A DNA stretch of 64,000 nt, taken from Candidatus Avimonas caecicola (lineage in GTDB: Bacteria; Bacillota; Clostridia; Oscillospirales; Acutalibacteraceae). Shown one piece after another: positions 59,918 to 64,000 of the stretch (within the stretch, counting starts at the first letter, position 1; the number at the start of each line of letters is the position of its first letter). The translations under genes were made by a program, and so were the position numbers. The stretch spans positions 27,974 to 91,973 of the forward strand of contig CAJFTG010000010.1 of assembly GCA_904419875.1 (NCBI GenBank), in the 5' to 3' direction. The notes below the pieces were generated by a model. It saw only the letters and a list, made by a program, of their open reading frames with translations, ran no database searches and was not told the origin of the DNA.

Positions 59918-60837
59918 GCATTGTCCGCCGTTTCCGACCGCAGGCCCAGGAGCACCAGCAGCAGCCGTTTCCCGCCGACCTCCGCCATACCGAGGAAGCA
60001 GCCGCCGCCTTCGGCGGCGTCCCCGGAGGCGCCGGCCTTCGCGCCCAGCAGCCGGACGCCTTCCGCGTCCTCCGCCAAAACGTAAACGGGATTGACCAGG
60101 CGAAGCCCGGCGGGATGGCGGTTGGTGGGGCCGACCAGCGCGCTTCGCGCGGTGAAAACGGCGCGAAAGGCTTCCTTGTCCCAGGCGGCGGCAAGAAGGC
60201 GGGCCAGGTCGCGCGCGGTGGTCGTCTGTTCCGGGTCATACAGGCCGGCGGCATTGGTAAAGTGGGTTCCCTTCATCCCCAGCGCCTCCGCCTTCCGGTT
60301 CATCCGTTCGACGAACGCCCTCTCCGACCCGGCGGCCGCCTGGGCCAGGCCGACGGCCGCATCCGCCCCCGAGGAAAGCAGCGCGCCGTACAGCAAGGCG
60401 GACGCCTTGACCTCCTCCCCGGGCAGAAAGCCGGCGGTCGGCGCATTCCGGAGGAGCAGACGCTCAAACAGGCTTTTCGGCAAAACGGCCGCCGGGTCGT
60501 CCCCGTCCAGCTCCTCCAGCGCAGTCAGGACGGTCATCACCGTCGTCAGGGCGGCGGGGTCGGCCGGCTCGTCCGCCGCCTTCTCCAGCCATACCTCCCC
60601 GGTATCCGGCGAGAGGAGCAGCGCGCTGCGGGACCGCAGGGGCAAATCCGGCAGGGGAACGCCTGCCGCCGCGGGACGGGCGTTCCCCTCCCCGCCCGAC
60701 CCGGCCGGGGAGGCGCCAAACGAATACAGCGCGGCGGCGCCCGGCACGGCGCACGCGGTCAGCACGAGGGAGAGCAGCAGCGCCGTCAGGCGGCGCCGCT
60801 TGAGAGAGGAAGGGGATTTCCAAAGGCTGCGCGTCAT
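59836..60837 (-). CDS. DacA-like (peptidase S11) protein lacking catalytic residues
   Basis: A protein of 333 residues with a signal peptide ending near 'LTACAVPGAAA'. The fold is that of a D-Ala-D-Ala carboxypeptidase: 'SPDTGEVWLEKAADEPADPAAL', 'GEEVKASALLYGALLSSGADAA', 'MNRKAEALGMKGTHFTNAAGLYD', 'TTTARDLARLL'. All three active-site motifs are changed: SxxK reads A96-L-T-T99, SGN reads S156-G-A158, KTG reads K267-A-G269. It should not cut or bind peptide by the normal mechanism. The C-terminus 'FAACACPCACPIV' is Cys/Pro-rich and encoded by a duplicated minisatellite. It may bind wall peptides without cutting. Confidence 0.85.
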   Translation of the reverse strand: MTRSLWKSPSSLKRRRLTALLLSLVLTACAVPGAAALYSFGASPAGSGGEGNARPAAAGVPLPDLPLRSRSALLLSPDTGEVWLEKAADEPADPAALTTVMTVLTALEELDGDDPAAVLPKSLFERLLLRNAPTAGFLPGEEVKASALLYGALLSSGADAAVGLAQAAAGSERAFVERMNRKAEALGMKGTHFTNAAGLYDPEQTTTARDLARLLAAAWDKEAFRAVFTARSALVGPTNRHPAGLRLVNPVYVLAEDAEGVRLLGAKAGASGDAAEGGGCFLGMAEVGGKRLLLVLLGLRSETADNAAARGAVVEEAMRIFAACACPCACPIV

Positions 60838-60990
60838 TCTGTTCCATCCTTTCGCCGCCGGGGAGCCGCACGCCCCGGCCTGTATCCATTACACCACACG
60901 GGGCGAAAGGACGGATGAACGCCGCCTTATCAAAGGATTAAGCTTTCCTTACAGCTTTGTCACAAAGCAAATCCCGGCGCCCGGGGCGTC

Positions 60991-61797
60991 TCACCCGGCC
61001 GGATGGGACCGGATGGAAGCGATGTATTCCCGGGCGGACATGCCGTAGGTTTTCCGAAACAGACGGCTGAGGTATTTGACATCCTGAAATCCCGCGCTTT
61101 CCCCTGCGCGCTCCAGCGTCATATCGGAGACGAACAGGATGTCGCACACACGCTCCAAGCGCTTCCGGTTGATGTATTCCGTCAGCGTCATCTCTTCCTC
61201 CTGCTTGAATACGCGGCTCAGATGTCCATAGCTGACGCCGAGCTTCTCCGCCAGCTCCGAAGGGCTGACAGCCCTGTCCAGATTCTCGCGGACCAGCCCT
61301 TTGGCCAGCCGGCAGATGCGGTTTCCTCTCGTCCCCGCCGGACGCGCCTCGGCCGTGATCTCACTGAGCAGGGTCATGATCAGCGCGCCCGCACGCAGCC
61401 GGTCGTCCGCCGGCGTCCCGATCAGGCGGCACAGGAGCGTCAGGATATCCGCCCCGTTCTCCGGCGCCAGCACCTGGGGCAGGCAGGCGCCCTCCCCCTC
61501 GCGGAACTGCGGTGAAAGCCCGGCGGCATCCACGCGGAAGGCGGCGGTGTAATGAAGATGCTCCCCCTCCGGATTGCCGGCCAGCCAGCCTCGGTCATGG
61601 GACAGGCAGGCCACGCCGCCCGGCGGGACCCGCAGCGTTTCTTCCTCCCCTGTCAGCACCAGCGTGCCGGCCTTTACATAAGTAATCTCAAACAGCCCCG
61701 GAATCCGTCCCAGCCGCCACTGCGCCGCCCGGGTGTGATGCTTGTGGGCGAAAACCAGAACAGGCACGCGCTGCGCGGGGATCACATAATAATTCAA
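60991..61797 (-). CDS. AraC-family transcriptional regulator
   Basis: A protein of 268 residues with a TTG start at 61797, seven bases after GAGGTG. The N-terminal cupin-like ligand domain ('RLGRIPGLFEITYVKAGTLVLTGEEE', 'VPPGGVACLSHDRG') is followed by a C-terminal double helix-turn-helix ('SPSELAEKLGVSYGHLSRVFKQEE', 'AGESAGFQDVKYLSRLFRKTYGMSAREY' region). It is divergent from the glycyl radical enzyme gene, 128 bp apart, and is the likely activator of it in response to its substrate. Confidence 0.95.
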   Translation of the reverse strand: MNYYVIPAQRVPVLVFAHKHHTRAAQWRLGRIPGLFEITYVKAGTLVLTGEEETLRVPPGGVACLSHDRGWLAGNPEGEHLHYTAAFRVDAAGLSPQFREGEGACLPQVLAPENGADILTLLCRLIGTPADDRLRAGALIMTLLSEITAEARPAGTRGNRICRLAKGLVRENLDRAVSPSELAEKLGVSYGHLSRVFKQEEEMTLTEYINRKRLERVCDILFVSDMTLERAGESAGFQDVKYLSRLFRKTYGMSAREYIASIRSHPAG

Positions 61798-61816
61798 GAC
61801 GCTTCACCTCGCAAAA

Positions 61817-61845
61817 ATAATATCATTTTTGTCCACCTCCGTCAA
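61817..61845 (-). promoter_or_regulatory. Promoter of the araC-type gene
   Basis: On the minus strand TTGACG, 17 bp, TATTAT. Confidence 0.7.
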
Positions 61846-61854
61846 TGCGGGGCG

Positions 61855-61882
61855 TTTTCATCTCCCGTTATCGCGCTATACT
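61855..61882 (+). promoter_or_regulatory. Promoter of the glycyl radical enzyme gene
   Basis: TTTTCA, 16 bp, TATACT. The poor -35 fits need for an activator such as the divergent AraC protein. Confidence 0.6.
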
Positions 61883-61925
61883 GAGAACAAAGCGTATCGG
61901 CTGACTGGGAAAGGATGGATGGGTC

Positions 61926-64000
61926 ATGAATCGTCTCGATCTTCTGCGCGAGGAAGTCAACAAAGCCCCGGAGGGGAAGACCTGCCGGCGTAACGCCCTG
62001 CTGGCTGCGGGTTACCGCGCCCATCCGGACGCCCCCAACGTTGTGGCCCGCGCCTTCGCCTTTCAGGCGCTGCTGGAAGGCACGCCCAAGCACCTTTACG
62101 CCAACGACGTTGTCGCCGGTTCCACGCGCGGGCTGCTGGGCGGCGGCTGTACACCGGAGCAGGCGAAGGAAGACGAACGCCTCACCGCCTCCTACGGCCA
62201 GCGAGGCTTTATCACCAACTTCGACCACTTCGCCCCCGATTACGCGCGGTTCTTAAAACGGGGTATTCCCGGCATACTGCAGGACATCGGCGACTCGTTC
62301 GCCCGCCACTCCGGCGCGCGGGAGCGGGAATTCCTGACGGCGGCGCGGCTGTGCATGGAGGGGTTCGCGGGTTTTGTGCAGGGCTATGCGCAGGCGGCGC
62401 GGGAGCAGGGACGGGACGACATGGCCGACGCCTGCCGGGCGCTGACCGAAGCGCCGCCGCAGACCTTCCGGCAGGCGCTCCAGCTGGTCTGGCTGTGCCA
62501 CACGGCCTTTCGGCTGGAGGGACGGTATGCCATGGCCCTCGGCCGGATGGATCAGCTCCTTTATCCTTTTTATGAGCGGGACAGGCAGGCGGGAATCCTG
62601 ACGCGGGCCGAAGCGCTGGAGCTGACGGAATGCACGCTGTATAAAATCCGGGAGGCACGGTACTTCGGTGCGGACGACGTGGTGAACATCGCGGTCGGCG
62701 GCGTGAAAAGGGACGGGACCGACGCGGTCAACGAGCTTTCCTATCTTTTCCTGGACGCCGTGCGCGAATGCAACATTCCCGGCCCCAACCTTTCCGCCCG
62801 CCTGCACCGCGGCGCGCCCGGCGCCTTCCTGGACGGCTGCCTCCAGGTAATCGGCACCGGGCTGGGCTATCCGGCCCTCATGAACGACGAAGTCAACATC
62901 CCCGCGCTGATACGGCAGGGCTACACGCCGGAGGACGCCCGCGATTACTGCATGGTCGGCTGCATCGAAAACTTCATCCCCGGCAAGCAGCCGCCTTGGA
63001 GTGACGGACGCTACAACACCCCGAAGTATCTGGAGCTGGCGCTGAACAACGGCGTGTGTATGCTGACCGGCGTGCGCAGGGGCCCGGAAACCGGTCCCGC
63101 CGAAGGCATGCATACCATGGAGGACTTCATGAAGGCGCTGGAGGAACAGATGACCTACGGCGCGGCGGAGTACATGGCGCTTTTCCGCAATGAAAACGAA
63201 CGGTTCAACCCCCTGCAGTATCAACAGCCTTTCCTGTCCTGCTTCTGCCGCGACTGCATCGGCCGCGCGCTGGACATCAACCGCGGCGGCGCGCTCTATC
63301 CCTCGGTTCACGGCGCAGGCTGCATGGGCATCGCCACCGTGGCGGACTCCCTGGCCGCGGTGGAGGATCTGGTCTTCCGCCGCAAGCAGTTTACCCTGGC
63401 CGGGCTGCGGGACATGCTCAAATGCGACTTTCAAGGCTTCGAAGCGGAGCGGCAGCTCCTGCTCCACGCCCCCAAATACGGAAACGACAGCCCGGCGGCA
63501 GACAAATACGCGGTATGGTTTGTCCGCTTTCAGGAACGCCTTTTTTCCTCTTACCGGACCCGCGACGGCGGCGCGGTCTACATCGCCATCGCCTCCAATG
63601 TAAGCAATATCCCGGCCGGGGCGGAGGTGGCCGCCACGCCGGACGGGCGGCACGCGAGGGAGCCGCTCAGCGACGCCGCCTCTCCCATGCACGGCATGGA
63701 CCACAGCGGCCCCACCGCGGCGATGAACTCCCTGACAAAGCCCGACTACACGCTGGTTTCCTGCGGGACCGTGGTCAACCAAAAATACGATCCCTCCCTG
63801 TTTTCAGACCCGGAAAGGCGGAAAAAGCTGGCTGCGCTGATCGCCACCTATTTCCAAAAGGGGGGTCAGGAGCTGCAGATCAACGCCGTGTCCCGGCAGG
63901 TGCTGCTGGACGCGATGGAGCATCCGGAAGGCTATGAAGACCTGGTGGTGCGGGTTTCCGGCTTCAGCGCCTATTACACCCGGCTGAACCGCGCGGTGCA
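61926..64000 (+). CDS. Glycyl radical enzyme, C-x-E class (3' end cut off)
   Basis: At least 691 residues from the ATG at 61926; the window ends a few residues before the stop. The active-site Cys346 lies in 'YCMVGCIENFIPG', with Glu348 two residues on (the C-x-E pattern of dehydratases and C-C/C-N/C-S lyases, not the Cys-Cys of pyruvate formate-lyase). The glycyl-radical loop 'RVSGFSAYYTRLNRAV' holds Gly679. 'LSDAASPMHGMDHSGPTAAMNSL' is the typical late motif. It is about 100 residues shorter than most such enzymes, mainly at the N-terminus. It needs a radical-SAM activase, not seen here and probably downstream. The substrate is unknown; the divergent AraC regulator suggests induction by it. 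Confidence 0.93.
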   Translation, partial: MNRLDLLREEVNKAPEGKTCRRNALLAAGYRAHPDAPNVVARAFAFQALLEGTPKHLYANDVVAGSTRGLLGGGCTPEQAKEDERLTASYGQRGFITNFDHFAPDYARFLKRGIPGILQDIGDSFARHSGAREREFLTAARLCMEGFAGFVQGYAQAAREQGRDDMADACRALTEAPPQTFRQALQLVWLCHTAFRLEGRYAMALGRMDQLLYPFYERDRQAGILTRAEALELTECTLYKIREARYFGADDVVNIAVGGVKRDGTDAVNELSYLFLDAVRECNIPGPNLSARLHRGAPGAFLDGCLQVIGTGLGYPALMNDEVNIPALIRQGYTPEDARDYCMVGCIENFIPGKQPPWSDGRYNTPKYLELALNNGVCMLTGVRRGPETGPAEGMHTMEDFMKALEEQMTYGAAEYMALFRNENERFNPLQYQQPFLSCFCRDCIGRALDINRGGALYPSVHGAGCMGIATVADSLAAVEDLVFRRKQFTLAGLRDMLKCDFQGFEAERQLLLHAPKYGNDSPAADKYAVWFVRFQERLFSSYRTRDGGAVYIAIASNVSNIPAGAEVAATPDGRHAREPLSDAASPMHGMDHSGPTAAMNSLTKPDYTLVSCGTVVNQKYDPSLFSDPERRKKLAALIATYFQKGGQELQINAVSRQVLLDAMEHPEGYEDLVVRVSGFSAYYTRLNRAV

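Noticed and set aside
58941..60254. 437-residue minus-strand frame with repeated Pro/Arg segments
   Set aside because: It is an out-of-frame reading through the tandem duplication and the dacA-like gene; no start site or ribosome site.
1..64000. CRISPR arrays, rRNA genes, phage genes or intact insertion sequences
   Set aside because: None were found; the short tandem tracts have no spacer structure and no transposase-like frame was recognised.

Overview
The window reads as a chromosome segment of a high-GC, spore-forming, strictly anaerobic Clostridia, most like a gut member of the Oscillospirales. The pointers are spmA/spmB and an AbrB/SpoVT-type regulator (sporulation), an Rnf complex with its flavin transferase, two [FeFe]-hydrogenase-type proteins, rubrerythrin, FeoAB, a two-gene SUF-type Fe-S system, a glycyl radical enzyme and a sialidase. 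No rRNA, CRISPR array, phage or intact insertion sequence was seen. The species is not determined.

Layout. 1-4.0 kb (minus): apbE-rnfC-rnfD-rnfG, running off the left edge. 4.2-10.8 kb (plus): SH3 lipoprotein, RlmI-like methyltransferase, a pair of bacterial PH-domain membrane proteins, an Fe-S aldo/keto reductase, an ECF S component and a DUF1893 protein. 11-14.2 kb: an FtsX-permease remnant, then feoA-feoB (minus) behind a strong promoter and a perfect 40-bp palindrome. 14.3-16.1 kb (minus): an anchored protein and spmA-spmB. 16.3-23 kb: an AbrB regulator, a DUF975-like membrane protein, glmS with a structured leader, pyrE and neighbours, Smr protein, a YwlG-type protein. 23.8-28.3 kb (minus): an AT-richer operon of a secreted protein, a VanZ-like protein, two FtsX-type permeases and an ATPase. 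28.7-33.6 kb (minus): a four-gene hydrogenase/sensor cluster (NuoE-like, PAS-hydrogenase, SpoIIE-type phosphatase, catalytic hydrogenase). 33.9-41.5 kb: a two-component system, PPOX-like protein, transglutaminase lipoprotein, LCP-like protein, XRE membrane regulator. 41.5-43.3 kb: a gene graveyard (cbiK fragment, frameshifted phosphoesterase). 43.4-48.8 kb: tRNA-Thr, glycosyltransferase, MATE exporter with an attenuator-like leader, rubrerythrin, tRNA-Tyr and a low-GC frameshifted nucleoside phosphorylase. 49.3-53.6 kb (minus): marR plus a two-subunit ABC exporter. 53.8-57.4 kb: YitT protein, DUF4854 lipoprotein, then the smsC-smsB-like pair (plus). 57.6-64 kb: sialidase, a 324-bp tandem duplication, a DacA-like protein without catalytic residues, an AraC regulator divergent from a glycyl radical enzyme that runs off the right edge.

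How it fits together. Rnf, the hydrogenase cluster and the glycyl radical enzyme belong to fermentative redox metabolism; FeoAB and SmsCB supply iron and clusters for it; rubrerythrin protects it. Many promoters are clear sigma-A matches with 16-18 bp spacing. A window-wide oddity is a set of short purine/pyrimidine tracts with a 10-base period in intergenic DNA and gene ends. All functions are inferred by reading motifs; no database search was possible.
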